Shown: positions 26,467-36,306 of the stretch, piece by piece | How the letters are laid out: every line of letters starts with the position of its first letter | How positions within the stretch are numbered: position 1 is the first letter of the stretch | Assembly: GCF_004614165.1 (NCBI RefSeq) | Contig: NZ_SPVG01000191.1 | Coordinates: forward strand, 25,167 to 89,166 | Direction: 5' to 3' | DNA length: 64,000 bases | DNA from: Duganella callida | Lineage (GTDB): Bacteria > Pseudomonadota > Gammaproteobacteria > Burkholderiales > Burkholderiaceae_D | The notes under the pieces: generated by a model | What the model was told of the DNA's origin: nothing | What the model saw: the letters and a program-made list of their open reading frames with translations, nothing else | Database searches by the model: none | Translations under genes and position numbers: made by a program

Positions 26467-27776
26467 TTGCTCAGCAGCTCGGGCTGCGCATGCACCACCG
26501 CGCTCTTGGGCACGCAGACGATGAAGCTGCTGCCCTTGCCCGCCTCCGACTTGATCTGCAGCGTGCTGTTGTGACGCAGCAGCACGTGCTTGACGATGGC
26601 CAGGCCCAGGCCGGTGCCCTGCGTCTCGCGCGAGCGGCTCTTGTCGACGCGGTAGAAGCGCTCGGTCAGGCGCGAGATGTGCTCGGGGCTGATGCCGATG
26701 CCGGTATCTTCCACCACGAACTTGACGCCGCCGTCGTACTCCCGCCACACCAGGTGGATGCGCCCGCCGGCCGGCGTGTAGCGCACCGCGTTCGACGCCA
26801 GGTTGCCGAACGCCGAATGCAGTTCCTCATACGAGCCGGTCACGTCCGGACCGCTGACTTCCATGGTGATCTCATGCTTGCCGGACGACAGCGCGCGCGC
26901 CTCGCGCAGCACCTGGTCCATCAGCTTGCGCACGTCCACCGGCTCGGGCCGCATCGGATAATCGACCGATTCCAGGCGCGACAGGGTCAGCATGTCCTCG
27001 ATCAGGTGCTGCATGCGGTGGCCCTGCTCCGTCATCAGCTTCAGGTGGGCGGCGCGCGTGGCCGCGTCCAGCCCCTCCTGCGCGGCGATTTCCAGGAAGC
27101 CGACGATCACCGTCAGCGGCGTGCGCAATTCGTGCGAGGCGTTGGCGATGAAGTCGCGGCGCATTTCCTCGATGCGCTCGGTCTCGGTGGCGTCGTGCGT
27201 CACCAGGATCTGGCGGCGGTTCTCGAACGGGATGATGTGCACGATCAGCTTGCGCTCGCGGAAGCTGATGGTCAGCGGCTGGTCGTAACGGCCCAGGATG
27301 ATGTAATCCATGAAGTCCGGGTTGCGCACCAGGTTGGTCACGCGCATGCCCTTGTCGCGCTCGTTGCTCAGGCCCAGATGCTGTTCCGCGGCCGGGTTGC
27401 ACCACTCAAGGAACAGCACGTCGTCCATGATCACCACGCCGTCCGGCAGCAAATGCATGGCCTGGCGGAAGCGCGCCAGCCACTCGGTCAGCTCGGCCTG
27501 GTTTTTCTCGTCGTCGCGGCGCATGCGGTACAGGCGCGAGAAGATGTTGGTCCACTCGCCCCAGCCATCCGGCAGCTTGGCGCTTTGCGGATCGTCCATC
27601 CAGTTGCTGAGCTGGTACAGATACGACAGCTGCACGAACACCAGCGCCATCATGCAGATGAGCGCCAGCACCAGGCCACTCTTCCAGCCGAACATCCAGC
27701 CCGCCACCCAGCAGCCCGCCAGGATGATGGCGGTGCGTAAGGCGGCCGGTACCCAGAATACCAGTTTCGGATTCAT
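26463..27776 (-). CDS. phoR: Phosphate regulon sensor histidine kinase
   Basis: A 437-residue membrane histidine kinase that phosphorylates PhoB under phosphate limitation and is held off by PstSCAB-PhoU when phosphate is plentiful. Two N-terminal membrane helices (about 10-55), a PAS domain (about 100-200), the phospho-acceptor box NASHELRTPLTV, N-box NLASNAVRYT, and G boxes VEDTGIGI and GTGLGLAIV are all present. Last gene of the pst-pho operon, 11 bp after phoB. Confidence 0.95.
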   Translation of the reverse strand: MNPKLVFWVPAALRTAIILAGCWVAGWMFGWKSGLVLALICMMALVFVQLSYLYQLSNWMDDPQSAKLPDGWGEWTNIFSRLYRMRRDDEKNQAELTEWLARFRQAMHLLPDGVVIMDDVLFLEWCNPAAEQHLGLSNERDKGMRVTNLVRNPDFMDYIILGRYDQPLTISFRERKLIVHIIPFENRRQILVTHDATETERIEEMRRDFIANASHELRTPLTVIVGFLEIAAQEGLDAATRAAHLKLMTEQGHRMQHLIEDMLTLSRLESVDYPMRPEPVDVRKLMDQVLREARALSSGKHEITMEVSGPDVTGSYEELHSAFGNLASNAVRYTPAGGRIHLVWREYDGGVKFVVEDTGIGISPEHISRLTERFYRVDKSRSRETQGTGLGLAIVKHVLLRHNSTLQIKSEAGKGSSFIVCVPKSAVVHAQPELLSN

Positions 27777-27787
27777 AGACAGCAGAC

Positions 27788-28480
<693 letters not shown>

Positions 28481-28492
28481 GTATCTCTTGTT

Positions 28493-29200
28493 TTATTCAG
28501 CTTGCTCAGGCTCGCCCGTGTGCGCGGACTTGCTGTGGCGGATGTCCTTGCCCTCGACGACGTAGATCACGTATTCCGCAATGTTCTTGGCGTGGTCGCC
28601 GATGCGTTCGATCGCCTTGGCCACCCACAGCGTATCCAGCGCGGCCGAGATGGTGCGCGGATCTTCCATCATGAAGGTGATCAGGTTGCGCATGATCGAG
28701 CGGAATTCGTGGTCGATCACGGCATCCTGGGCAATCAGCTGCAGTGCCTGCTTGCCGTCGTTGCGGGCGAAGGCATCCAGCGCGTCGTGCAGCAGGTCGC
28801 TGGTGTTGTTGGCGATGTTGCGCACCATTTCATAGTGGTTGACCGTCACCGCGCCGCGCGCGTGCAGCGCCTTGGCGGTGCGGGCGATCTTGGTGGCCTC
28901 GTCGCCGATGCGCTCGAGGTCGGTGATGACCTTGATCGTGGCCATGATGGTGCGCAGGTCGTTGGCGGCCGGCTGGCGGCGCACGATCAGGTGGCTGCAG
29001 GCGTCGTCCAGCGACACTTCCAGCTGGTTGACGGCGTCGTCCTCGCGCATCACGCGGTCGGCGCGCTCGGCGTTGCCGATGCGGAAGCAGGTCATGGCGT
29101 CGAGGAACTGGGTCTCGACGATGCCGCCCATCAGCAGCACCTTGCTGCGGATGGCTTCGAGTTCGTTGTCGTACTGCTTGGATGAATGCTCACCGATCAT
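28493..29200 (-). CDS. phoU: Phosphate-specific transport regulator PhoU
   Basis: A 235-residue protein of two three-helix bundles with the repeated metal-binding E/D-xxxD motifs (ITDLERIGDEATKIA in the first, AKAIERIGDHAKNIAEYV in the second). PhoU couples PstSCAB to PhoR and limits phosphate uptake. It lies between pstB (37 bp) and phoB (12 bp), the canonical place. A short charged C-terminal tail extends beyond the second bundle. Confidence 0.95.
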   Translation of the reverse strand: MIGEHSSKQYDNELEAIRSKVLLMGGIVETQFLDAMTCFRIGNAERADRVMREDDAVNQLEVSLDDACSHLIVRRQPAANDLRTIMATIKVITDLERIGDEATKIARTAKALHARGAVTVNHYEMVRNIANNTSDLLHDALDAFARNDGKQALQLIAQDAVIDHEFRSIMRNLITFMMEDPRTISAALDTLWVAKAIERIGDHAKNIAEYVIYVVEGKDIRHSKSAHTGEPEQAE

Positions 29201-29237
29201 GCTGCTCTCCGATTGCGAATTGGTATTATAAGGTTGA

Positions 29238-30041
29238 TCAGCCGAAACGGCCGGTGATGTAATCCTGGGTTTCCTTGCGGGCCGGATTCATGAAGATCTG
29301 GTCGGTCTCGCCGAACTCCACCAGCTCGCCCAGGTACATATAGGCGGTGTAGTCCGAGCAACGGGCCGCCTGCTGCATGTTGTGGGTGACGATGGCGATG
29401 GTGTAATCCTGCTTCAGCTCGCTGATCAGCTCTTCCACCTTCGAGGTCGAGATCGGGTCCAGCGCCGAGGTCGGCTCGTCCAGCAGCAGCACGTCGGGCT
29501 TGACCGCCACGCCGCGGGCGATGCACAGACGCTGCTGCTGGCCGCCGGACAGCGACAGGCCGCTCTTGCTCAGCTTGTCCTTGACCTCGGTCCACAGCGC
29601 GGCCTTCTTCAGCGCCCATTCGACGCGCTCGTCCATCTCGCCTTTCGACAGGTCTTCGTACAGGCGCACGCCGAAGGCGATGTTGTCGTAGATCGACATC
29701 GGGAACGGGGTCGGCTTCTGGAACACCATGCCGACCTTGGCGCGCAACATGTTCAGATCCTGGCCGTCTTCCAGGATGTTACGGCCGCGGTACAGGATGG
29801 AACCTTCGGCGCGCTGGCCCGGGTAGAGGTCGTACATGCGGTTCAGCGTGCGCAGCAGCGTCGATTTGCCGCAGCCCGACGGGCCGATGAAGGCCGTCAC
29901 CTGGCGCTCATGGATGTCCAGGCTGACGTTGTGCAGGCTCTGGGTCTTACCGTAGAAAAAATTCAGACCCGAAATCTCGATGGTTTTGCGTTTGCCGGCA
30001 TTCATGGTGGCGGTGTTCTCTTGGCTCAGTTGCGTATTCAT
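29238..30041 (-). CDS. pstB: Phosphate ABC transporter ATP-binding protein
   Basis: A 267-residue ABC ATPase energising high-affinity phosphate import. Walker [11 protein letters not shown]-loop VFQKPTPFP, signature LSGGQQQR, Walker [13 protein letters not shown] and switch His [12 protein letters not shown] are intact and family-specific. A short N-terminal extension precedes [12 protein letters not shown]. It is 20 bp after pstA and cotranscribed with the permease and phoU. Confidence 0.97.
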   Translation of the reverse strand: MNTQLSQENTATMNAGKRKTIEISGLNFFYGKTQSLHNVSLDIHERQVTAFIGPSGCGKSTLLRTLNRMYDLYPGQRAEGSILYRGRNILEDGQDLNMLRAKVGMVFQKPTPFPMSIYDNIAFGVRLYEDLSKGEMDERVEWALKKAALWTEVKDKLSKSGLSLSGGQQQRLCIARGVAVKPDVLLLDEPTSALDPISTSKVEELISELKQDYTIAIVTHNMQQAARCSDYTAYMYLGELVEFGETDQIFMNPARKETQDYITGRFG

Positions 30042-30061
30042 TGGATGGATTCGCTTATCAA

Positions 30062-30934
30062 TTAGTTCGGTGCTTTTTGGGCAAACAGGGTGCGCGAGAT
30101 GATGTTCAGCGCGAGCACGCTGAAGGTCACCAGCAGCGCGCCGCCCCAGGCCAGTTCGCGCCAGTTGTCGTACGGGCTCATGGCGAAGCCGTAGATCACC
30201 ACCGGCAGGTTGGCCATCGGCGCGTTCATGTCGGCGCTGAAGAACTGGTTGTTCAGGGCGGTGAACAACAGCGGCGCGGTTTCGCCCGAGATACGGGCCA
30301 CGGCCAGCAGCACGCCGGTGATCACACCGGCCTTGACCGCGCGCAGACGCACCATCATCGCCACCTTCCAGCGCGGCGCGCCCAGCGCGAACGCGGCTTC
30401 CAGCAGGCTGTTCGGCACCAGGCGCAGCATGTTGTCGGTGGTGCGCACCACCACCGGCACGGCGATCAGCGCCAGCGCGATGGAACCGGCATAACCGGAA
30501 TAGTGCTTGGCGGTGGCCACATACATGGCCCAGACGAACATGCCGATCACGATCGACGGCGCCGACAGCATGATGTCGGTGACGAAGCGGGTCACGGAGG
30601 CGACCTTGTTCTCGTTGCCGTACTCGGCCAGATAGATGCCGGCCAGGATGCCGATCGGGGTCGAAATCAGGGTCGACAGGGTGACGATCATCAGGCTGCC
30701 GACGATCGCATTCATCAGGCCGCCGCCCTCGCTGCCCGGCGCCGGCGTGGTCTGGGTGAACATGTGCAGGCTCAGCGCGCCGAAGCCCTTGACGGCCAGC
30801 GTGATCAGGATCCAGGCCAGCACGATCAGGCCGATCGCCATGCCCAGCACCGACAGCGCGATGCCGATGCGGTGCGTCATCAAACGCTTGCGATAAACCG
30901 GATTCATCGCGGCTTTTTCAGTGGTTGCGCTCAT
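30062..30934 (-). CDS. pstA: Phosphate ABC transporter permease PstA
   Basis: A 290-residue six-helix inner-membrane permease. The BPD_transp_1 EAA-type loop is visible as [25 protein letters not shown], facing PstB. N-terminal [17 protein letters not shown] leads into TM1. Its start overlaps the pstC stop (TAATG), indicating translational coupling. Confidence 0.95.
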   Translation of the reverse strand: MSATTEKAAMNPVYRKRLMTHRIGIALSVLGMAIGLIVLAWILITLAVKGFGALSLHMFTQTTPAPGSEGGGLMNAIVGSLMIVTLSTLISTPIGILAGIYLAEYGNENKVASVTRFVTDIMLSAPSIVIGMFVWAMYVATAKHYSGYAGSIALALIAVPVVVRTTDNMLRLVPNSLLEAAFALGAPRWKVAMMVRLRAVKAGVITGVLLAVARISGETAPLLFTALNNQFFSADMNAPMANLPVVIYGFAMSPYDNWRELAWGGALLVTFSVLALNIISRTLFAQKAPN

Positions 30935-31983
30935 TACTTGGTGCCTTCCTTGCGAGACATGCCAGCCAACATCAGCTTGGCTGCGGACAGAACGATAAAG
31001 GTGATCACGAACAGGATCAGCGCCAGCGCGAACAGCGACGAGGTGTGCAGCGGCGTGTCCGATTCGGCGAATTCATTGGCCAGGGTCGAGGCGATCGAGT
31101 TGCCCGGTGCGAACAGCGACATCGACAGCTTGTTGGCGTTGCCGATCACGAAGGTGACGGCCATGGTTTCCCCCAGCGCGCGGCCCAGGCCCAGCATGAC
31201 GCCGCCGACCACGCCGGTCTTGGTGTACGGCAGCACGATCTTGCGCACCACTTCCCAGCGGGTACAGCCCAGGCCGTACGCCGATTCCTTCAGCACGGCC
31301 GGCACGATCTCGAACACGTCGCGCATCACCGAGGAGATGAACGGGATGATCATCACGGCCAGGATCAGCGCGGCGGTCAGGATGCCGATGCCCATCGTCG
31401 GTCCCTGGAACAGCTCGCCGATCAGCGGCAGGTGGCCGAGGGTATTCTTCAGCAGCGGTTGCACGTAGTCGCCGAACAGCGGCGCGAACACGAACAGGCC
31501 CCACATGCCGTAAATGATGGACGGGATGCCGGCCAGCAGTTCCACCGCGGTGCCCAGCGGACGGCGCAGCGACGGCGGGCAGATCTCGGTCAGGAACAGC
31601 GCGATGCCGAACGACACCGGGAAGGCGATCAGCAGCGCGATGCCGGAGGTGGCCAGGGTGCCGACGATGGCGATCAGCGCGCCGTACTGGTCGTTGACAG
31701 GATCCCATTCGACCGTGGAGATGAAGCCGGGGCCGAATTCCTTGAACGCCGGCCAGGCGCCGACCATCAGCGAAATGATAATACCGAGCAGGACCGCCAG
31801 CACCGACAAGGCGAACAGCATGGTGGTCTTGTGGAAGAAGAAATCCTGGATACGCTGCTTGCGCATCACCCGCAGCATGTTCTGCATTGCGGCCTGGTCG
31901 GCCGCGCTCACGGCGTGGTTGCTGGATGTGGCCAAGGCCGGCTCCGATTTGGATAGTGGCGAGGAAGTGATATCTGCGCTCAT
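30934..31983 (-). CDS. pstC: Phosphate ABC transporter permease PstC
   Basis: A 349-residue permease, partner of PstA. After an N-terminal cytoplasmic tail of about 50 residues come six helices and the coupling loop [25 protein letters not shown]. The pathway-typical [23 protein letters not shown] stretch is present (quoted in part). It is separated from pstS by 101 bp containing two strong hairpins. Confidence 0.95.
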   Translation of the reverse strand: MSADITSSPLSKSEPALATSSNHAVSAADQAAMQNMLRVMRKQRIQDFFFHKTTMLFALSVLAVLLGIIISLMVGAWPAFKEFGPGFISTVEWDPVNDQYGALIAIVGTLATSGIALLIAFPVSFGIALFLTEICPPSLRRPLGTAVELLAGIPSIIYGMWGLFVFAPLFGDYVQPLLKNTLGHLPLIGELFQGPTMGIGILTAALILAVMIIPFISSVMRDVFEIVPAVLKESAYGLGCTRWEVVRKIVLPYTKTGVVGGVMLGLGRALGETMAVTFVIGNANKLSMSLFAPGNSIASTLANEFAESDTPLHTSSLFALALILFVITFIVLSAAKLMLAGMSRKEGTK

Positions 31984-32006
31984 ATTGTTGTCTCGATGAT
32001 GTAAGC

Positions 32007-32075
32007 TAGCCTGCGGGTCCCGGCCGGGAGCCGCAGGCTAACCCCCTCGCCGCCGCGACTGCTGGCGGCGAAGGG
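32007..32075 (-). promoter_or_regulatory. Two tandem RNA hairpins between pstS and pstC
   Basis: The first hairpin (32007-32040) has 17-bp arms with one mismatch, TAGCCTGCGG...CCGCAGGCTA outside and a TCCCGG/CCGGGA core. The second (32043-32075) pairs TCGCCGCC (32047-32054) with GGCGGCGA (32064-32071). Neither has a T-tract. Such structures usually protect the 3' end of the pstS message and reduce expression of the permease genes. Confidence 0.6.
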
Positions 32076-32084
32076 AATCAGGGA

Positions 32085-33131
32085 TTAGTAGATGGCCTTG
32101 CCCGCAGCGTCTTTCAGGTTGGCTTTCCAGGAATCCTGCACCAGCTTGACAACGTTGGCTGGCAGTGGAACGTAGTCCAGTTCGGTGGCAGCGGCGCCGC
32201 CGTTCTTGAAGGCCCAGTCGAAGAACTTCACGACTTCCTTGCCCTTGGCAGCGTCAGCCTGCACCTTGTGCATCAGGATGAACGACACGCCGGTGATCGG
32301 CCACGAGTTTTTGCCGGCCTGGTCGGTCAGCACCACGCCGAAGCCCGGGGTCTTGGTCCACTCGGCGTTCGAGGCGGCGGCCTTGAAGAACTCGTCGTCC
32401 GGCTGCAGGAAGTTGCCGTCCTTGTTCTTCAGCTGGGTGTGGGTCATCTTGTTCTTCTTGGCGTAGGCCCATTCGACGTAGCCGATCGAGCCTTTGATGC
32501 GCTGCACGTTGGCGGCCACGCCTTCGTTGCCCTTGCCGCCCACGCCGACGATCCATTTCACCGCGGTCGATGCGCCGATCTTGGTCTTGAATTCGGCATT
32601 GGTCTTCGACAGGAAGTCGGTGAACAGGAACGAGGTGCCGGAACCGTCGGCGCGGTGCACCACGGTGATTTCGTCGGCCGGCAGTTTCACGCCCGGGTTC
32701 AGGGCGGTGATCGCCTGGTCATTCCACTTGGTGATCTTGCCCAGGTAGATGTCGGCCACGACCGGACCGGTCAGCTTCAGCTGGCCTGGGTTGACGCCGT
32801 CGATGTTCACCACGGTCACCACGCCGCCCATGATGGCCGGGAACTGGGTCAGGCCTTCCTTGTCCAGTTCCTCGGCTGCCAGCGGCATGTCCGAAGCGCC
32901 GAAGTCGACGGTCTTGGCCTTGATTTGCTTGATGCCGGCGCCCGAACCGACCGACTGGTAGTTCAGACCGTTGCCGGTGGATGCTTTGTACGTCTCGGCC
33001 CACTTGGCGTAGATCGGGTAGGGGAAGGTCGCGCCGGCGCCGGTCATATCGGCGGCGGTGGCAGCCGACGAGAAGGCCATGACAGCCGCTGCGCCTACCA
33101 TCAGGGAAGAGATCATTTGTTTCAGTCGCAT
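32085..33131 (-). CDS. pstS: Periplasmic phosphate-binding protein
   Basis: A 348-residue periplasmic receptor for inorganic phosphate. Signal peptide MRLKQMISSLMVGAAAVMAFSSAATA. Phosphate-contact segments: GAGATFPYPIYAKW, GSGAGIKQIKAKTVDFGASD and the Asp/Arg/Ser cluster VVHRADGSGTSFLFTDFLS. C-terminal part FFDWAFKNGGAAATELDYVPLP is typical. First gene of the operon, behind a PhoB-type promoter. Confidence 0.97.
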   Translation of the reverse strand: MRLKQMISSLMVGAAAVMAFSSAATAADMTGAGATFPYPIYAKWAETYKASTGNGLNYQSVGSGAGIKQIKAKTVDFGASDMPLAAEELDKEGLTQFPAIMGGVVTVVNIDGVNPGQLKLTGPVVADIYLGKITKWNDQAITALNPGVKLPADEITVVHRADGSGTSFLFTDFLSKTNAEFKTKIGASTAVKWIVGVGGKGNEGVAANVQRIKGSIGYVEWAYAKKNKMTHTQLKNKDGNFLQPDDEFFKAAASNAEWTKTPGFGVVLTDQAGKNSWPITGVSFILMHKVQADAAKGKEVVKFFDWAFKNGGAAATELDYVPLPANVVKLVQDSWKANLKDAAGKAIY

Positions 33132-33168
33132 TTCAAGTCCTTTGTTATGACAGGTTAGGATGCTGCGC

Positions 33169-33202
33169 AGTGTAACGGTCGTTTATGACAGCTTTATGAC
33201 AT
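33169..33202 (-). promoter_or_regulatory. PhoB box and -10 of the pst operon
   Basis: On the minus strand ATGTCAT (33196-33202) and CTGTCAT (33185-33191) form an 11-bp-period Pho box. Exactly 10 bp further is TACACT (33169-33174) as -10; no -35 is needed in PhoB-activated promoters. Confidence 0.8.
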
Positions 33203-33283
33203 GGCCAAAATATCTTAAAAATATTCTTTCCAGCCCTGCTCCCTCTGTAAACATGCGGTCTTGCCGCGCCATGTTACGCCGCC

Positions 33284-33312
33284 TTGTCATAATTCGGCGC
33301 GATTTATGACAT
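33284..33312. promoter_or_regulatory. Extra Pho half-sites as an inverted repeat
   Basis: TTGTCATAA (33284-33292) faces TTATGACAT (33304-33312). Each arm is a PhoB half-site (TGTCAT). They lie between the two divergent Pho boxes and could add weak or cooperative PhoB binding. Confidence 0.45.
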
Positions 33313-33315
33313 GCT

Positions 33316-33349
33316 TTGTCACGGTGTTGTCATATTTCCTCTTTACACT
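33316..33349 (+). promoter_or_regulatory. PhoB box and -10 of ppk1
   Basis: TTGTCAC (33316-33322) and TTGTCAT (33327-33333) repeat with 11-bp period; 10 bp later is TACACT (33344-33349). The layout mirrors that of the pst promoter. The ppk1 ATG is 62 bp downstream. Confidence 0.75.
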
Positions 33350-33411
33350 GTTGCAATCATTCTTGGCTAAACGCGCTAGAATGGAGTGACCTGCAAAGTG
33401 ATTAAAAAGAC

Positions 33412-35508
33412 ATGAAGCCTGACTTGCATGCGGAAGTAAATAAGAACTCGGCTTTTCTGGACCGGGAACTGTCGCAACTGATGTTCAACCGCCGGGTGCT
33501 GGCGCAAGCCGAAGATAAAAGCATTCCCTTATTAGAGCGTCTGCGTTACCTGTGCATCTGCAGCAGCAACCTCGACGAATTTTTTGAAGTGCGCGTGGCC
33601 AGCCTGCTGGCGGCCGGCGCGGTGGACGGCTCGCTGGCCAGCCACCCGGCCCTGGTGGCCACCCTGTCCCGGGTCAGCCAGGAGTGCCACGAGCTGGTGG
33701 CGCACCAATATGGCATCCTCAACAACGAAATCCTGCCGGAGATGGCCGTCAACGGCATCCACCTGGTGCGCCACAACGAGCGCAATGAAGCGCAGCGCGC
33801 CTGGGTCAAGGAATATTTCGACACCGAGGTGCGCCCGCTGCTGACGCCGATCGGCCTCGACCCGGCCCACCCGTTTCCGCAGGTGGTGAACAAGAGCCTG
33901 AATTTCATCGTCTCGCTGACCGGCAAGGACGCCTTCGGCCGCGGCACCGGCATCGCCATCGTCAAGGCGCCGCGCGTGTTGCCGCGCGTGATCCGCCTGC
34001 CCGACCACCTGTCGAAAAGCGGCGGCATCTCGTTCTGTCTGCTGTCCTCGGTGATCCACGCGCATATCTCCGACCTGTTCGCCGGCCGCGAGGTGATCGG
34101 CTATTCGCAGTTCCGCGTCACCCGCGACAGCGACCTGTGGGTGGACGAGGACGAGGTGAAGAATCTGCGCCAGGCGCTCAAGGGCGAACTGGTCGGCCGC
34201 CAGTTCGGCGCCTCGGTACGGCTGGAAGTGGCCAAGAACTGCCCGCCCGAGCTGTCGCAATTCCTGCTCGACCAGTTCGGCCTGCACCAGAGCCGGCTGT
34301 ATGCGGTCAACGGCCCGGTGAACCTGGTGCGCCTGAACGAGATCATGGATCACGTCAACAACCCGGCGCTGCGCTTCCCGCCGTTCTTCCCCGGCGTGGC
34401 GCACAAGACCACCAGCCAGGATATTTTTGCGGCCCTGCGTGAAAACGATATCCTGCTGCACCATCCTTATCAGTCGTTCCAGACGGTGATCGATTTCATC
34501 CGCGCCGCCGCGCACGACCCCAATGTGGTGGCGATCAAGCAGACGATTTACCGCACCGGCATGAACTCGGACCTGATGGAGTCGCTGATCGCCGCCGCCA
34601 GGGCCGGCAAGGAAGTCACGGTCATTGTCGAACTCAAGGCGCGCTTCGACGAGGAAGCCAACATCAACTGGGCCGACAAGCTGGAACAGGCCGGCGCCCA
34701 GGTGGTGTATGGCGTGGTCGGCCTGAAGACCCACGCCAAGGTGGCGCTGGTGATACGCCGCGAGGACAACAAGCTGCGCTACTACGCCCATCTCGGCACC
34801 GGCAACTACCACCCGACCACCACCAAGTTCTACACCGACTTCGGCCTGCTGACCTGCCACCCCGGCATCAGCCAGGAGGTCAACGAAGTGTTCATCCACC
34901 TGACCTCGCTGACCAAGCCGCACCGGCTGACGCACCTGTGGCTGGCGCCGTTCGCGCTGCAGAACGAGATCATCAAGGCGATCCGCAACGAGGCGCGCAT
35001 CGCGCGCGCGGGACGTCCGGGGCGGATTATTGTTAAAATCAATGCACTGGTGGACGAATCGGTGATCCGCGCGCTGTACGCGGCATCGAAGGATGGCGTG
35101 AAGATCGACCTGATCGTGCGCGGCGCCTGCACCCTCAAGCCCGGCGTGCCGGGCCTGTCGGAAAACATCAAGGTGCGCTCCATCATCGGCCGCTTCCTGG
35201 AACACAGCCGCATCTATTACTTCCGCAACGACCTGGCGCACGACACCTACCTGGCCAGCGCGGACTGGATGAGCCGCAACCTGTTCCGCCGGATCGAAGT
35301 CGCCTTCCCGGTGCTGGACAAGGCGCTGAAACGGCGGGTGATGGCCGAAGGCCTGACCCCGTATTTGAAGGACAATATGAATGCCTGGGAACTGGAAGCG
35401 GACGGCCACTACCAGCGCCGCAAGGCGCGCGGCAAGCAGGCCGCGTTCAGCGCCCAGCAGCACCTGATGGACACGCTGGGCACGCCGCAAAGCCATCTGG
35501 GGGAATGA
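33412..35508 (+). CDS. ppk1: Polyphosphate kinase 1
   Basis: A 698-residue enzyme that makes polyphosphate from ATP. N-terminal FLDRELSQLMFNRRVL and the long helical domain are followed by two phospholipase-D-like halves. The autophosphorylated His is in LKTHAKVALV, and the second His in IIGRFLEHSRIYYF. Further conserved: YRTGMNSDL, AHLGTGNYHPTTTKFYTD. With a PhoB promoter it is induced on phosphate limitation together with pst. sixA follows at 74 bp. Confidence 0.97.
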   Translation: MKPDLHAEVNKNSAFLDRELSQLMFNRRVLAQAEDKSIPLLERLRYLCICSSNLDEFFEVRVASLLAAGAVDGSLASHPALVATLSRVSQECHELVAHQYGILNNEILPEMAVNGIHLVRHNERNEAQRAWVKEYFDTEVRPLLTPIGLDPAHPFPQVVNKSLNFIVSLTGKDAFGRGTGIAIVKAPRVLPRVIRLPDHLSKSGGISFCLLSSVIHAHISDLFAGREVIGYSQFRVTRDSDLWVDEDEVKNLRQALKGELVGRQFGASVRLEVAKNCPPELSQFLLDQFGLHQSRLYAVNGPVNLVRLNEIMDHVNNPALRFPPFFPGVAHKTTSQDIFAALRENDILLHHPYQSFQTVIDFIRAAAHDPNVVAIKQTIYRTGMNSDLMESLIAAARAGKEVTVIVELKARFDEEANINWADKLEQAGAQVVYGVVGLKTHAKVALVIRREDNKLRYYAHLGTGNYHPTTTKFYTDFGLLTCHPGISQEVNEVFIHLTSLTKPHRLTHLWLAPFALQNEIIKAIRNEARIARAGRPGRIIVKINALVDESVIRALYAASKDGVKIDLIVRGACTLKPGVPGLSENIKVRSIIGRFLEHSRIYYFRNDLAHDTYLASADWMSRNLFRRIEVAFPVLDKALKRRVMAEGLTPYLKDNMNAWELEADGHYQRRKARGKQAAFSAQQHLMDTLGTPQSHLGE

Positions 35509-35582
35509 GCACCGGCGCGCCGGGAGGTGCGCGGTGGGGATCTGTTTTCAAATGTGTCTGAGATAGAAGCCAGGAGAAAAAC

Positions 35583-36050
35583 ATGGATCTCATTTTATGG
35601 CGGCATGCGGAGGCGGAAGACGCCGCTCCCGGCATGACCGATCTGGAACGGGCGCTGACCGGCAAGGGCCAGAAGCAGGCGCGCCGCATGGGGCAATGGC
35701 TGAACACGCAGCTGCCGGACAGCTGCAAGATTCTGTCCAGCCCGGCGGTGCGCACGCTGCAGACGGTGGAAGCGCTGAACCGCAAATTCAAGATCCACAC
35801 CGATCTGGCGCCGGGCGCCGATCCGGCCGACATCCTCAAGGCCGTCAACTGGCCGGGCAACAAGGATACCGTGCTGGTGGTCGGCCATCAGCCGACGCTG
35901 GGCCAGGTCGCCGCCATGCTGCTGACCGGCGACGATCTGGAATGGGACATCCGCAAGGCCAGCGCCTGGTGGTTCGCCCAGCGCGATCCTGGCGACGCCG
36001 CCAGTGTCTATCTGAAAGCCGTGATGGCCGCCGACCTGGTGGTGAAATAG
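35583..36050 (+). CDS. sixA: Phosphohistidine phosphatase SixA
   Basis: A 155-residue histidine-phosphatase-superfamily protein. The RHG-type motif is LILWRHAEAED (catalytic His8); the second motif is VVGHQPTLGQ (His). SixA dephosphorylates phosphohistidine proteins in E. coli (NPr). It lies downstream of ppk1 behind CAGGAG, a common arrangement in betaproteobacteria. Confidence 0.9.
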   Translation: MDLILWRHAEAEDAAPGMTDLERALTGKGQKQARRMGQWLNTQLPDSCKILSSPAVRTLQTVEALNRKFKIHTDLAPGADPADILKAVNWPGNKDTVLVVGHQPTLGQVAAMLLTGDDLEWDIRKASAWWFAQRDPGDAASVYLKAVMAADLVVK

Positions 36051-36060
36051 GCTTGTAAAG

Positions 36061-36103
36061 CCACTCGCATCTGCTAAAGTTTAATTGCATCAACTGCGAG
36101 TGG
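36061..36103 (+). promoter_or_regulatory. Stem-loop overlapping the ribosome-binding site of the 39-residue ORF
   Basis: CCACTCGCA (36061-36069) pairs perfectly with TGCGAGTGG (36095-36103) across a 25-nt AT-rich loop. The right arm runs into the Shine-Dalgarno GGGAGG (36102-36107). It could limit translation or mark the end of the sixA message. Confidence 0.5.
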
Positions 36104-36112
36104 GAGGCCATC

Positions 36113-36232
36113 ATGATGTTCAGCTTACTCACGATGGGCATCTTTGGAGGCATGATCGCCCTGGTTGTTTATGAGCTGGTGCAGGAAACGCGCGGCAGCA
36201 AAGACAGACTCATCGACCGCTATCACGAATAG
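36113..36232 (+). CDS. Small single-helix membrane protein, 39 residues
   Basis: An ORF too short for usual gene calls. It begins MMFSLLTMGIFGGMIALVVYEL, one hydrophobic helix of about 20 residues, then a charged cytoplasmic-type tail (QETRGSKDRLIDRYHE). GGGAGG lies 5 nt before the first ATG (a second ATG follows). I know no family for it. Location after ppk1-sixA suggests possible expression with the phosphate genes. Confidence 0.55.
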   Translation: MMFSLLTMGIFGGMIALVVYELVQETRGSKDRLIDRYHE

Positions 36233-36254
36233 CACTCTGCTTCATCCGAAGCCT

Positions 36255-36299
36255 ACGGCGCCAGCGGCGTGTCCCCAAGGACCACGCCACTCGCGCCGT
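36255..36299. terminator. GC-rich bipartite hairpin between convergent genes
   Basis: Outer arms ACGGCGC (36255-36261) and GCGCCGT (36293-36299) plus inner arms GGCGTG (36266-36271) and CACGCC (36283-36288) form a long stem between the 39-residue ORF and potF. There is no long T-tract, so it is a probable but not certain terminator. Confidence 0.45.
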
Positions 36300-36306
36300 T
36301 CACCGT

